A DNA stretch of 64,000 nt from Chloroflexota bacterium (GCA_016219275.1 JACRBM010000031.1:1-64000); one strand, 5' to 3'. Counted from the stretch's first letter, positions 25,683 to 34,459 are shown. Program-made: numbers and translations. Notes: generated by a model not told the origin, from the sequence alone.

Positions 25683-25716
25683 GACCTGACGGGTCTCTGC
25701 GATCTGCCAGGTCTTG
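25683..25716. repeat. AGACCTGG repeat fragment at the start of the isomerase gene
   Basis: AGACCTGACGGGTCT and CTGCCAGGTCTT arms form an imperfect palindrome of the family seen perfectly at 45900-45932 and partly at 7818-7857. It occupies the 5' region of the next gene. Confidence 0.5.
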
Positions 25717-25725
25717 GAAACAACC

Positions 25726-26658
25726 TTGACCGAACTCGCCCTCTCTACTTTTTGGTTCAGCGGACGCGATTGGCATCTGCGCAATATCTTTGCCGCCGGG
25801 GCGGAACTTGGATTCGATTGCTTTGAACTCAGTGGCATTCATTTCGACACCTTTTACGATGAGGTCCGTCCCGGAGATTTTCGTATCGCTAGTTTGCACG
25901 ACCCAGCACCACCGGCGCGCGGACAAACGCGCATTGGCTCGAAGGAACTACGCCGCGCCGACATCGTCTACACGTCGCTCGACGACGAACGCCGCCGCCG
26001 CGCAGTGGCGATCACCAAACGCTCGCTCGATGTCGCCGCCGAGTACGGCGCACGCGCAATTGTGTTACACCCAGGTCAGACGGGTGCGCGTCCGCAAATC
26101 GAAGTACGCTTGAAAGAACTGTTCGCGCAAGGCAAGATTCACAACAGCAAAGCCAACACCTTGCGCGAACAACTTGCAATGGAACGCGCACATCAACGTC
26201 GCGAACGCATGGATACACTGCATCGCAGTCTCGATGAACTCGTGATGTACGCGTCGGCGCGCAACGTGAAACTGGGATTGGAAAATCGTCCGACGCACGA
26301 GATTACGAATTTTGTCGAGATGGGCGAAATTCTTTCCTGGTATCCCGATGACGCGGTCGGATACTGGCACGACACTGGACACGCGCAAGTGCAGGCGAAC
26401 CTGGGTTTCACTCCACACGCCGAATGGTTGCGTTCGTATGGCAACCGCATCATCGGCGTGCATTTGCACGACGCCATCGGTACGACCAATCATCACGCGC
26501 CCGGAAGCGGCGACGTACACTGGGATGCGCTCGCGCGCCATGTCCCGGCAAACGCGCTCCGCGTCCTCGAAGTGGATCGTACCGTTGACCCGGACGCGGC
26601 ACGCGCCGGCATCGCTCATCTGCGCGCAACCGGGTGGCTGACGGAATCAGAGCAATGA
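25726..26658 (+). CDS. TIM-barrel sugar phosphate isomerase/epimerase-like protein, copy 1
   Basis: A 310-residue protein of the AP-endonuclease-2/xylose-isomerase-like TIM-barrel family. Metal-ligand segments are AIVLHPGQTG, KLGLENRPTHE, VGYWHDTGHAQ and IIGVHLHDAIG, with a final LEVDR. Its paralogue at 27537 shares these. The start is uncertain: TTG 25726 aligns with the paralogue start (TELALSTFW against IDAALSTMW); TTG 25714 is an alternative. Family enzymes isomerise or epimerise sugars, keto-acids or polyols. The stop overlaps the HAD gene ATG by four bases, so the pair is translationally coupled. Confidence 0.85.
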   Translation: MTELALSTFWFSGRDWHLRNIFAAGAELGFDCFELSGIHFDTFYDEVRPGDFRIASLHDPAPPARGQTRIGSKELRRADIVYTSLDDERRRRAVAITKRSLDVAAEYGARAIVLHPGQTGARPQIEVRLKELFAQGKIHNSKANTLREQLAMERAHQRRERMDTLHRSLDELVMYASARNVKLGLENRPTHEITNFVEMGEILSWYPDDAVGYWHDTGHAQVQANLGFTPHAEWLRSYGNRIIGVHLHDAIGTTNHHAPGSGDVHWDALARHVPANALRVLEVDRTVDPDAARAGIAHLRATGWLTESEQ

Positions 26659-27407
26659 TTGCATCTACATTGAACGTTCGAGACATTCACGCGATTATTT
26701 TCGATATGGGCGGCACGTTGCGGACGCGCGAACCGGATCAAGCCGTTCGAGACGCGGCTATCGCCCGCATCAGCAAACTACTCGGTGTAGAATCCGTCTC
26801 CGATTTGTATTGGACCGAATTGGAACGACGATACAAAATGTACTCGCGCTGGGCGCAAGAACATCTAGTCGAATTGCCGGAGCAAGAAATTTGGACGCGT
26901 TGGCTCGCGCCAGAATTGCCGCCGGAGCGAATCGCGCCAGTGGCATCCGAGCTGACGCTCGCATGGCGCGAACGGCATGGACGCCTCGTCGTCAGAGCCG
27001 ATGCTGCGGATACCTTGGTCGAATTGAATCGGCGTGGTTATCGGCTGGGTTTGATTAGCAACACGATCTCATCGGTAGATGTGCTGAAAAGTTTGGACGC
27101 CTACGGCTGGAAAAAATATTTTGAGGTGGCGCTCCTGTCTTCCATATCCGGGCGCCGCAAACCGGATCCAGAATTTTTTTGGGAGGCGACGCGCGCGATG
27201 CAGATCGAACCGGCGCGTTGCGCGTATCTCGGCGACCGCATCTCGCGCGATGTCGTCGGCGCGCGCCACGCCGGCTTTGGCATGGCGCTCATCATCGAGC
27301 CGCCGGGCAAGGCGCGCGCGGACGAACAAGACCAATCAGCCAAACCCGACGCGCTAATTCGTTCGTTGAGGGAATTGTTGGCAATTTTTCCATCGCGCGT
27401 AAAATAG
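26655..27407 (+). CDS. HAD-superfamily hydrolase, copy 1
   Basis: A 250-residue HAD phosphatase-like protein. Motif I is IIFDMGGTLR, with the nucleophile Asp but Gly instead of the usual second Asp. Motif II is LGLISNT, the motif III Lys is in GRRKPDPEFF and motif IV is YLGDRISRDVVGA. A helical cap lies between motif I and II. Starting at ATG 26655 gives an ATGA overlap with the isomerase gene. It likely dephosphorylates the intermediate handled by that neighbour; catalysis with the altered motif I needs confirmation. Confidence 0.87.
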   Translation: MIASTLNVRDIHAIIFDMGGTLRTREPDQAVRDAAIARISKLLGVESVSDLYWTELERRYKMYSRWAQEHLVELPEQEIWTRWLAPELPPERIAPVASELTLAWRERHGRLVVRADAADTLVELNRRGYRLGLISNTISSVDVLKSLDAYGWKKYFEVALLSSISGRRKPDPEFFWEATRAMQIEPARCAYLGDRISRDVVGARHAGFGMALIIEPPGKARADEQDQSAKPDALIRSLRELLAIFPSRVK

Positions 27408-27536
27408 GTATTCTGGCTTTTGAACGATCCAGCAAGATACCTCACCCATAGAAAGGAATCGTGAACCGATGTTGGCTCGGACAGTTGGACGCCGTGATTT
27501 GAACGGCAGTTTGGAATATTTTTGCGGGAGATTCCA

Positions 27537-28442
27537 ATGATAGACGCCGCGCTTTCCACCATGTGGGGAATCAAAAAATTCGATACGCTCGCGGAATTTT
27601 TTCAGCAAGGCAGCGCGCTCGGTTTCACGCGCTTTGAACTGAACCACGCGGTCAATTCCACGATGCTCAACGGCATGAACGGTTATCGCGTCGTCAGCGT
27701 GCACGAACCTTGTCCCGCGGATGTGTCGGCAAGTGAATTGAAAAAGCGCAACTGGCTTATCTCTGCAACGGATGAAACCAATCGTCGCGAAGGCGTTAAC
27801 GCCGTCAAGCGCAGTATTGACCTCGCGCAAAAATTCGGCGCATCGTTCGTCATCGTGCATCCGGGCAAAGTGGATGTGGATACCGCGCGCGACAATACGA
27901 TGCGCGAGCTGTTTCGCCAGGGCAAAGCCGCGACCGCCGAGTTCGCACAAATCCGCAACCAATTCATCGCGCTGCGCGCCGCGCAAGCGCCGCTCAACCT
28001 GAGCGCGGTGCGGACTAGTCTCATCGAACTTGCCGAGTACGCCGGCGAACGCAACATCAAGCTGGGTCTGGAAAATCGTTATCACTATTTCGAAATTCCT
28101 TTGCCCGACGAACTCGACAGCTTGCTTAACCTGGGTTTCAAGAATGTCGGGTTTTGGTACGATGTCGGTCATGCCGAAACGCTCCACCGCCTCGGATTCT
28201 TTCCGCACGCAGAATGGTTACGGCGTTTCAGCGTGCGCATCATCGGTGTGCATCTGCACGACGTTGTCGGCATTGACGATCATCAAGCCGCCGGGTCGGG
28301 ACAGATTGATTGGGATATGGTCGCGCGTTACGTGCCGGCGAACGCGCACCGCACGTGCGAATTTCAAAATTTCAACTCGCCCGCCCAAGTGCGCGCGGGC
28401 GTGCAGTGGCTCGTGCAGAAAGGTCTAGTCAAGGCATCATGA
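27537..28442 (+). CDS. TIM-barrel sugar phosphate isomerase/epimerase-like protein, copy 2
   Basis: A 301-residue TIM-barrel protein paralogous to the gene at 25726. Metal-binding segments are VIVHPGKVDVD, KLGLENRYHYFE, VGFWYDVGHAE and IIGVHLHDVVG. It differs at the last strand (ahead of CEFQNF instead of LEVDR) and in the first helices, so the two may act on different substrates. GGGAG precedes ATG 27537. Its stop overlaps the next HAD gene start by four bases, repeating the TIM-HAD coupling of the first pair. Confidence 0.87.
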   Translation: MIDAALSTMWGIKKFDTLAEFFQQGSALGFTRFELNHAVNSTMLNGMNGYRVVSVHEPCPADVSASELKKRNWLISATDETNRREGVNAVKRSIDLAQKFGASFVIVHPGKVDVDTARDNTMRELFRQGKAATAEFAQIRNQFIALRAAQAPLNLSAVRTSLIELAEYAGERNIKLGLENRYHYFEIPLPDELDSLLNLGFKNVGFWYDVGHAETLHRLGFFPHAEWLRRFSVRIIGVHLHDVVGIDDHQAAGSGQIDWDMVARYVPANAHRTCEFQNFNSPAQVRAGVQWLVQKGLVKAS

Positions 28443-29188
28443 CAATCCCCATTCGTGCGGTTGTGTTTGACCTGGGCGGCACATTGGAAAACGTGTACTA
28501 TGACGATCTCTTACGCTTGAATGCGACGCCCGGCTTGCGCGCGATTCTCGCCAAACATGATCTCGATCCTGGGTTGAACGACGCCGATCTGTACGGTATC
28601 GTCAAAACCGGGATGAACAAATACGGCAAGTGGCGCGCGGAAACCAATCAAGAGCTAACGCCCGAGCGCGTCTTTAGCGAATTCGTTTTCACCGCTCTGC
28701 CGCAAGAACGTGTTGCGGCGATTGGCGAAGAGATCGCCTTTTACTGGGATACGCAATTTTCCAAACGCACGGTGCGTCCCGAAACGCGTGCGGCGCTGGC
28801 GGCGTTGCGCGCAAAAGGATTCCGGCTCGGCGTGATTTCGAACATCGTCAGCCGACAATTGGTGCCGCACAATCTCGCCGCGTACGGAATTTGGAATTTT
28901 TTCGAGGTCGTGTTGACGAGTTGCGAGTTTGGCTGGCGCAAACCGAGTCCGCGCATCTTTCTCGAAATGACGCGCCGCCTCGAATTGGAACCGCGTGAAT
29001 GCGCATACGTCGGCGACACGGTTTCACGTGATGTGGTTGGCGCGCATCGCGCCGGGTATGGCTTGGCGATTCAAATCAAATCGTTTCTCACCACGCAAGC
29101 CGACCGTGCGTCCGATGTCGAGCCGCCGGACGCCATCGCGCAAAATTTGATGCAAGTGGTAGACCTGGTTAACCACGCGGAGGGGTGA
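28439..29188 (+). CDS. HAD-superfamily hydrolase, copy 2
   Basis: A 249-residue HAD protein. Motif I is VVFDLGGTLENVY, again with Gly in place of the second Asp; motif II is LGVISNI; motif III Lys is in GWRKPSPRIF; motif IV is YVGDTVSRDVVGA. It is related to the gene at 26655 and to both halves of the gene at 29190. The start ATG 28439 overlaps the TIM-barrel stop (ATGA). Predicted cytoplasmic phosphatase of the island. Confidence 0.87.
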   Translation: MTIPIRAVVFDLGGTLENVYYDDLLRLNATPGLRAILAKHDLDPGLNDADLYGIVKTGMNKYGKWRAETNQELTPERVFSEFVFTALPQERVAAIGEEIAFYWDTQFSKRTVRPETRAALAALRAKGFRLGVISNIVSRQLVPHNLAAYGIWNFFEVVLTSCEFGWRKPSPRIFLEMTRRLELEPRECAYVGDTVSRDVVGAHRAGYGLAIQIKSFLTTQADRASDVEPPDAIAQNLMQVVDLVNHAEG

Positions 29189-29189
29189 T

Positions 29190-30614
29190 GTGATTAAAGG
29201 AATTTTTTTCGATGCGGCAGGCGTACTCTATCGCCGGTCGGAGTCAACCAGAACCTTCGCGTTAAAGCTGCTCCAGCAGAATGGCTTTACCGCCGACCTA
29301 TCCGCCGAAAACCTTGTGCTTGAAAAATCATTGCGCGCGCAAGCGAACGAAGGCAAGCTCAATCACGCGGCATACTGGGATCAGTTTGTGCTCATGCGCG
29401 GCGTCGTGAATCCTGAGCAACGCAAAACTTTAATCGCGCAAATTCTCGAATTCTCGAACGACGTCTTGCCGGTCCCCGGCGGCAGAGATGCGCTCGCCGG
29501 TTTGAAACGGCGCGGTTTCGTTCTCGGCATCGTCACCGACACAATGTACCCGCTCGAATGGAAAATGCGGCGGCTCGAAAAAGTGGGCGTCGCCGAATTT
29601 ATTGACGTGGTTACGTGTTCGACCGTGTTCGGCGCGCATAAACCGGATCCGGCGATGTACTGGAATGCGTTGGAACAGGCGCGCCTCACACCGAGCGAAT
29701 CGGCGTTTGTCGGTCACGATGCGGGCGAACTTGAGGGCGCGCGCCAAGCGGGGATGATGACCGTCGCGGTGAACTATGACCCAGGTTCCAAAGCTGATTA
29801 CTACGCCGAGTCGCTCACCGATTTGCTCAACGTGCCGATTTTTCAAAACTCCAACCCAGGAACGGTCACAGAAATAATTTCTGAAATCCATGCCATCTTT
29901 TTCGACGTTGGCGACACGTTGCGAATTGTGGTTGCGGACGAACCATTTGCCGCGCACGCGCGCCAGCAACTTGCGGCGTTGATCGAAACTCCGGAGCCAA
30001 TTGAGGCGTTGTTCGAGCGACTGGACCAGCGATGGAAGGCGTACCGCAAATGGTCATCCGAAAACCTGACCGAAGTACCGGAAAAGGAATTGTGGACGCG
30101 ATTCCTGTTGCCCGATCTTCCGACGGAAAAGATTGCGCCACTCTCCGGTACACTGACGCGCTTGTGGCGCGATAAAGATGGTCGCCGTGTCCCGCGTCCC
30201 GATGCCAAACACACTATTCTCGAATTGCGGAAACGCGGTTATTGCCTCGGCATCATCGCGAACACCATCACCGAAACCGAAATCCCCGATTGGCTCGCCG
30301 CGGACGGACTCGCCGATTATTTCAAAGCGGTGGTTCTTTCATCCCAGGTTGGTTATCGGAAACCCAGCCCGGAAATTTTCTGGGAGGCGACGCGTCGCAT
30401 CGGAATCGCGCCGGCGCACTGCGCGTACGTCGGCGATAGTCCGGTTCGCGATGTGGAGGGTGCGCGCCAAGCCGGCTTTCCGGTGGCGATCATGTTGCTA
30501 GAGCCAGGCAAGGTGGAAAAAGAACCGCTCACCGACGGAAACAAACCGGACGCGACCATTCACGCGTTGAGCGAACTGTTGCATATTTTCCCGCCGCGTA
30601 AAGAGCTGGCTTAG
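29190..30614 (+). CDS. Two-domain HAD protein (tandem HAD fusion)
   Basis: A 474-residue protein made of two complete HAD domains. The first (1-225) has motif I FFDAAGVLYRR, motif II LGIVTDTM, Lys in GAHKPDPAMY and FVGHDAGELEGA. The second (about 230-474) has FFDVGDTLRIV, LGIIANTI, GYRKPSPEIF and YVGDSPVRDVEGA. The second half resembles the HAD at 26655 (WSSENLTEVPEKELWTRFL against WAQEHLVELPEQEIWTRWL), so duplication of a neighbour is likely. The GTG start at 29190 follows GGAGGGG and begins two bases after the preceding stop. Confidence 0.87.
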   Translation: MIKGIFFDAAGVLYRRSESTRTFALKLLQQNGFTADLSAENLVLEKSLRAQANEGKLNHAAYWDQFVLMRGVVNPEQRKTLIAQILEFSNDVLPVPGGRDALAGLKRRGFVLGIVTDTMYPLEWKMRRLEKVGVAEFIDVVTCSTVFGAHKPDPAMYWNALEQARLTPSESAFVGHDAGELEGARQAGMMTVAVNYDPGSKADYYAESLTDLLNVPIFQNSNPGTVTEIISEIHAIFFDVGDTLRIVVADEPFAAHARQQLAALIETPEPIEALFERLDQRWKAYRKWSSENLTEVPEKELWTRFLLPDLPTEKIAPLSGTLTRLWRDKDGRRVPRPDAKHTILELRKRGYCLGIIANTITETEIPDWLAADGLADYFKAVVLSSQVGYRKPSPEIFWEATRRIGIAPAHCAYVGDSPVRDVEGARQAGFPVAIMLLEPGKVEKEPLTDGNKPDATIHALSELLHIFPPRKELA

Positions 30615-30766
30615 CAAATCAATTGCTTGCCGCCAAGAACGCGAAGGAATGGGAACCTCGCATTTCTACGATAACTCTTTGCGCCCCTTTGTTTTGCGGT
30701 GAATGGTTGAACAACCTATCAGGGAATGCCCCTATATTTTTGTTGCGTAAATCGAAAGGAATTTTT

Positions 30767-31963
30767 ATGTGCGCCTCAAACCCGTTCGACCCCGATGAAT
30801 TTTCCGCCGTCCTGTTTGAAAAAATGAAGCAAGTTAATGCCGGTGTAGCGGAAATGGAACTCTATGAATTTCGCTATGCGCTCGATAATTTATATCCTAA
30901 AGATGGTGGCTGGGGCGGTATCGAGCTGGATTCCCAGGCAGAAATCGAACAACGCATTCACACCCGCGAATTTTACAACAGTATTCAGATCAAGCCGCGT
31001 GTCGATGATCGAATCGTGTTAGATAAAACGATTGCGCGTTTGACGAACATGCTTTTGGTCGGTCTGGTCACCGGCGTCTATTCGGTCGAGTGGATCACCG
31101 CGCATTTTTATTTCGACGTTCGCGGATTTTTCTTTTTGACGCGGACAACTTACTTTACCGAACCGGTGTTGGCGCATTTTTGCGGCAAGCCGTACCGGCG
31201 TTTCGAACCAAAGCAAAAACATTTCGAACGATCTCAGGACATTGGCTACAAGGATTTCCAAGCGGCAAATGCCGAGCTGGACGAACTGTTCATCGCCAGC
31301 GTGAAAAAACTTGTCGCCGCCAAGGGCACGCCGATCCTCCTCGCGATTGCGGGACCGACCGCCGCCGGCAAAACCGAAATCGTCGAACGCTTGCGTCGTT
31401 CATTCGAGCACAATGGCAAAAAAACGACCGCGCTCGAGCTGGACAACTTTTTGACCGACCGCGAACCGCGCGAGGAAAAAGGCATCTACTCGCAAGGTAA
31501 AGCGGCAATCCACTTTGAACTTTTCAAACAGAGTCTCGAAGATCTTTGTCGCGGCAAAAAGATCAGCATTCCGCGTTACGATTTTATTTTTGCAACATCG
31601 AGTCATGACCTGGACGGCAACTTGAAACCCGGCGGCGCGCCGATTGAGATCGAGCCAGCCGATATTATTTTCATCGAAGGCAATTTCCCATTTTTGCTCA
31701 AGGAAGTGGCGCACTGGATCGGCATCAAAGTTGTTTACCTGACCGATGACCCGATTCGGCTCAAGCGCAAGTGGAAACGCGATATTGATTATCGCAAGAA
31801 ATACGACCCCGCCTATTTTCGCAACCGCTTTTTCAAAGACCAATTTTTGATGGCGCAGATCGCCTATGTGCCACAAATGCAAATGTGCGATCTGGTTGTG
31901 GATACGACCGGCGCGGCAATGTGGACGACGCCGGAAATCGCGGAGATTCTAAATCGAGAATAG
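30767..31963 (+). CDS. P-loop kinase, phosphoribulokinase/uridine-kinase-like, with novel N-terminal domain
   Basis: A 398-residue protein. The C-terminal half (about 188-398) is a PRK/uridine-kinase P-loop domain: GPTAAGKT at 196-203, ELDNFLTDRE as the substrate/Walker B-like region, and IIFIEGNFPFLL. The N-terminal 185 residues (containing ITAHFYFDVRGFFFLTR and FEPKQKHFERS) have no family I recognise. Starting at ATG 30767, preceded by AAAGGA, avoids an upstream frame without homology. It probably phosphorylates a sugar or nucleoside-like intermediate and closes the island; 262 bases separate it from the hydrogenase genes. Confidence 0.75.
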   Translation: MCASNPFDPDEFSAVLFEKMKQVNAGVAEMELYEFRYALDNLYPKDGGWGGIELDSQAEIEQRIHTREFYNSIQIKPRVDDRIVLDKTIARLTNMLLVGLVTGVYSVEWITAHFYFDVRGFFFLTRTTYFTEPVLAHFCGKPYRRFEPKQKHFERSQDIGYKDFQAANAELDELFIASVKKLVAAKGTPILLAIAGPTAAGKTEIVERLRRSFEHNGKKTTALELDNFLTDREPREEKGIYSQGKAAIHFELFKQSLEDLCRGKKISIPRYDFIFATSSHDLDGNLKPGGAPIEIEPADIIFIEGNFPFLLKEVAHWIGIKVVYLTDDPIRLKRKWKRDIDYRKKYDPAYFRNRFFKDQFLMAQIAYVPQMQMCDLVVDTTGAAMWTTPEIAEILNRE

Positions 31964-32137
31964 GTGTCCGCATACGCGCGAACGCGGCGCGACAATTGTG
32001 CGGTGAAGCACAGACCGCTTATTCGCTCGAACCGATTGTCCTGGTTGAGGCGCAAGCCCAACCGTGGTCGCATTGCCGACGGCGATGCGACCATTTTTTG
32101 TTGGCGGCGCGGCGAGCGCGGACAAGCCGTCCTGCTC

Positions 32138-32169
32138 TTGACATTTACCCTAGGAGAAGGTTTTATAAT
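32138..32169 (+). promoter_or_regulatory. Possible promoter of the hydrogenase operon
   Basis: TTGACA at 32138-32143 and TATAAT at 32164-32169 are both perfect hexamers but separated by 20 bases, longer than optimal; a shifted -10 (TTTATA) would give 18. It lies 57 bases before the small-subunit start, in the only sizeable gap ahead of the operon. Confidence 0.45.
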
Positions 32170-32225
32170 TCGGGTCAAGCACTTGATCGCCGAACGAGTT
32201 ACGATTGCACGAAAGGGGAAGGTCC

Positions 32226-33518
32226 ATGCAAGAAACGATCTTGTCCGCGCCGCCGATGCAAACGGCGTCCGATGTGGTTGACCTCTTGACCTCCAGCGCC
32301 GCACGCGAATTGCAAAAGACGCCCGCCGACGAACGCACCGGCGCGTTGCTCGGTCCGATCAAAGTCGTGCACGCGTTCTGGCTCGCCGGGATGAGTTGCG
32401 ACGGCTGTACGATCGCCGTCACCGGCGCAACCTCGCCGAGCGTCGAAGATTTATTGACCGGGCGTTTGCCCGGCGTTCCGCGTTTGGTCTTGCATCACTC
32501 GGTCGTTTCCGTCGAAGCCGGCGCCGAGTTCATCAAGAATTATGAACTCGCCGCGGCGGGGCAACTGAATGCGCCCTACGTCGTGATTTATGAAGGGTCC
32601 ATCGCGGACGAGAGCATCGCGGAAAAAACCGGCGGCTACTGGAGCGCCATGGGCGCGGACGCGCACGATCAGCCGATTCCGACTGCGACCTGGCTCAAGC
32701 GACTCGCGCCCGGCGCGGCGGCGGTGATCGCGATCGGCACGTGCGCGACCTGGGGCGGCATTCCGGCGGCGATTGGCAATCCCACTCACGCGATGGGCGT
32801 GATGGATTTTCTGGGCAAGGATTATCGCAGCGCGCTCGGTTTGCCGGTCGTCAACATCCCAGGTTGTTCGCCCGTCGGCGATAATTTTAGCGAAACGGTC
32901 GCCGCGGTGTTGTTGTTCTTGCAAGGATTGGGACCACTTCCGGAATTTGATGAACTGGGTCGTCCGGCGTGGCTCTTCAATCAAACGGTTCACCAGGGTT
33001 GCTCGCGCGCGGGATTTTACGAAGAAGGAATTTTCGCCGACCATTACGGCGATCAACGTTGTCTCGTGGAGATTGGTTGCTGGGGACCGGTCGTGCAATG
33101 CAACATCGCGCGGCGCGGCGCGATCAATCACGTCGGCGGTTGTATGAACGTCGGCGGCATCTGCATCGGTTGCACGATGCCCGGTTTTCCGGATCGCTTT
33201 GCGCCGTTCTATCAACGCCCGCCGGGCACGATGCTTTCGTCGAGCGCGTCGCGCGCGCACGGTTTTCTCATCAATAATCTGCGCCGCTTGACGCAAAAGC
33301 ATTTGAATCGTTCGCGGCTGTGGGGCGACCTGGGCGATGTGCCGAGTGGCTGGGGACATGTGCCCAAATTGAACTGGTTCGAACGCATCGAGCATCGTTT
33401 CTACGAACGCTTGCAATGGTGGCGCGGCGGCGAACCGATCGGACACGTTACATTTAGATCGTTCTACGGTCTCCCGCATCCTCACGAAGAAGAAAAACCG
33501 GCGGACAAAAAGGAGTGA
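32226..33518 (+). CDS. hhyS: [NiFe] hydrogenase small subunit, group 1h (actinobacterial high-affinity type)
   Basis: Electron-transfer subunit of a high-affinity H2-oxidising [NiFe] hydrogenase. Proximal-cluster segments are GMSCDGC (58-61), GTCATWGG and PGCSPVGDN; medial/distal ligands are in HQGCSRAGFY, QRCLVEIGCWGPVVQCN and GGICIGCTMPGF. The Asp within CDGC matches the 3Cys-1Asp cluster described for oxygen-insensitive actinobacterial-type enzymes such as that of Ralstonia eutropha. No Tat signal is present, as in group 1h. Length is 430 residues. The ATG at 32226 follows GGGGAAGG. It heads the hydrogenase operon. Confidence 0.92.
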   Translation: MQETILSAPPMQTASDVVDLLTSSAARELQKTPADERTGALLGPIKVVHAFWLAGMSCDGCTIAVTGATSPSVEDLLTGRLPGVPRLVLHHSVVSVEAGAEFIKNYELAAAGQLNAPYVVIYEGSIADESIAEKTGGYWSAMGADAHDQPIPTATWLKRLAPGAAAVIAIGTCATWGGIPAAIGNPTHAMGVMDFLGKDYRSALGLPVVNIPGCSPVGDNFSETVAAVLLFLQGLGPLPEFDELGRPAWLFNQTVHQGCSRAGFYEEGIFADHYGDQRCLVEIGCWGPVVQCNIARRGAINHVGGCMNVGGICIGCTMPGFPDRFAPFYQRPPGTMLSSSASRAHGFLINNLRRLTQKHLNRSRLWGDLGDVPSGWGHVPKLNWFERIEHRFYERLQWWRGGEPIGHVTFRSFYGLPHPHEEEKPADKKE

Positions 33519-33523
33519 CGCGA

Positions 33524-33838
33524 ATGACGGATGCTCAAATTCTCAACGTTTGGTTGATTGGTCTGGGAGTCGCGGCAGTCGTCGTCGTGATCGCGGCGGC
33601 GCTTTTGCTCGCGGTATTGAACGCGGCGAAGAGCATCGAACGCGGCGCAGGCGCGGCGCTCGGCATGGTTAAACAAATTCGCGAAAACACCCAGGTCATC
33701 TGGGCATTGCAAGACACGAACCAGGTCGCGCGTCAATTGCTCTGCGGCGCGAACGCCATTCTCGCGGACGCGCGCGAAATCGCGCAAGCGTTGCACGATG
33801 CCGACGCCCGCAGGGGGCAAGGGAGGGCGCGACTATGA
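33524..33838 (+). CDS. Small single-TM coiled-coil protein 1 of the hydrogenase operon
   Basis: A 104-residue protein with one N-terminal helix (VWLIGLGVAAVVVVIAAALL, residues about 9-30) followed by a helical, probably coiled-coil segment (LNAAKSIERGAGAALGMVKQ and NTQVIWALQDTNQVARQLL). It belongs to the same subfamily as the products at 33835 and 34456. It starts six bases after hhyS with GGAG upstream and overlaps the next gene by ATGA. Its position suggests a membrane anchor or quinone-coupling role for the hydrogenase; no known family is recognised. Confidence 0.78.
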   Translation: MTDAQILNVWLIGLGVAAVVVVIAAALLLAVLNAAKSIERGAGAALGMVKQIRENTQVIWALQDTNQVARQLLCGANAILADAREIAQALHDADARRGQGRARL

Positions 33839-34146
33839 CACCCGAAACAGTTTACAATCTCTGGTGGATCTCGCTTGTAATTTTGTTGGTCGTCACGGGT
33901 GTCGTTGCCGCGTTGTTGACGATGATCCTGCGAACTGCGCGCACGATTGATCACGTCGCGGGCGACATTTGGACGACCGGCAAACTGGTCGCGAACAACA
34001 CCGTGCACATTCCTCTGTTGATCGAGACGAATCGCCACGCGGGCGCGATTCTCGAAACCGCCAAGCAAATCGTCGCGGGCGCGCACGCGATCGAGCAACA
34101 CGCCGCGGGTTGTCCCGGTTGTCCCGCGTGCGTGCTTTCACGTTGA
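33835..34146 (+). CDS. Small single-TM coiled-coil protein 2 of the hydrogenase operon
   Basis: A 103-residue protein with an N-terminal membrane helix (ISLVILLVVTGVVAALLTMI) and a helical stretch (LRTARTIDHVAGDIWTTGKL, NTVHIPLLIETNRHAGAIL) parallel to protein 1. It is unique in ending with CPGCPACVLSR, three cysteines that could bind a metal or cluster. The ATG overlaps the previous stop. Function inferred only from context. Confidence 0.75.
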   Translation: MTPETVYNLWWISLVILLVVTGVVAALLTMILRTARTIDHVAGDIWTTGKLVANNTVHIPLLIETNRHAGAILETAKQIVAGAHAIEQHAAGCPGCPACVLSR

Positions 34147-34159
34147 CCAGGAGGCGACG

Positions 34160-34459
34160 ATGCTCATTTTACTTACGCTCATCTCCGCGTTGGTGGTCGT
34201 CATCTTCTTTGGTGTCGTGGTGGCGTACTTGTTCTTGATCGCCAAGACGCTCGAATCCATCGGCGGACGCGGCGACAGTTTCCTCGCCAAGTTGCGTTTG
34301 GGTCTGCGCGCGATTGAACAGGAGACGAGTCATCTGCCCGCCGAGGTGACGAAACTAAACAGCGGCTTGACCCAGGTCGCAGCGGGCTTGAAGCAGGTGG
34401 ACACGCATCTGGTCAAGACGATTGAAGCGGTCGTCAAGCAAAAGGAGGCGACGCGATGA
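34160..34459 (+). CDS. Small single-TM coiled-coil protein 3 of the hydrogenase operon
   Basis: A 99-residue protein with an N-terminal helix (LILLTLISALVVVIFFGVVV) and a cytoplasmic helical tail with heptad-like hydrophobics (ETSHLPAEVTKLNSGLTQVA, then GLKQVDTHLVKTIEAVV). It resembles the product at 34921 (both have L-x-x-L-T-Q-L/V and ending helices) rather than proteins 1, 2 and 4. AGGAGG lies before the ATG, and its end overlaps gene 4 by four bases. Confidence 0.75.
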   Translation: MLILLTLISALVVVIFFGVVVAYLFLIAKTLESIGGRGDSFLAKLRLGLRAIEQETSHLPAEVTKLNSGLTQVAAGLKQVDTHLVKTIEAVVKQKEATR

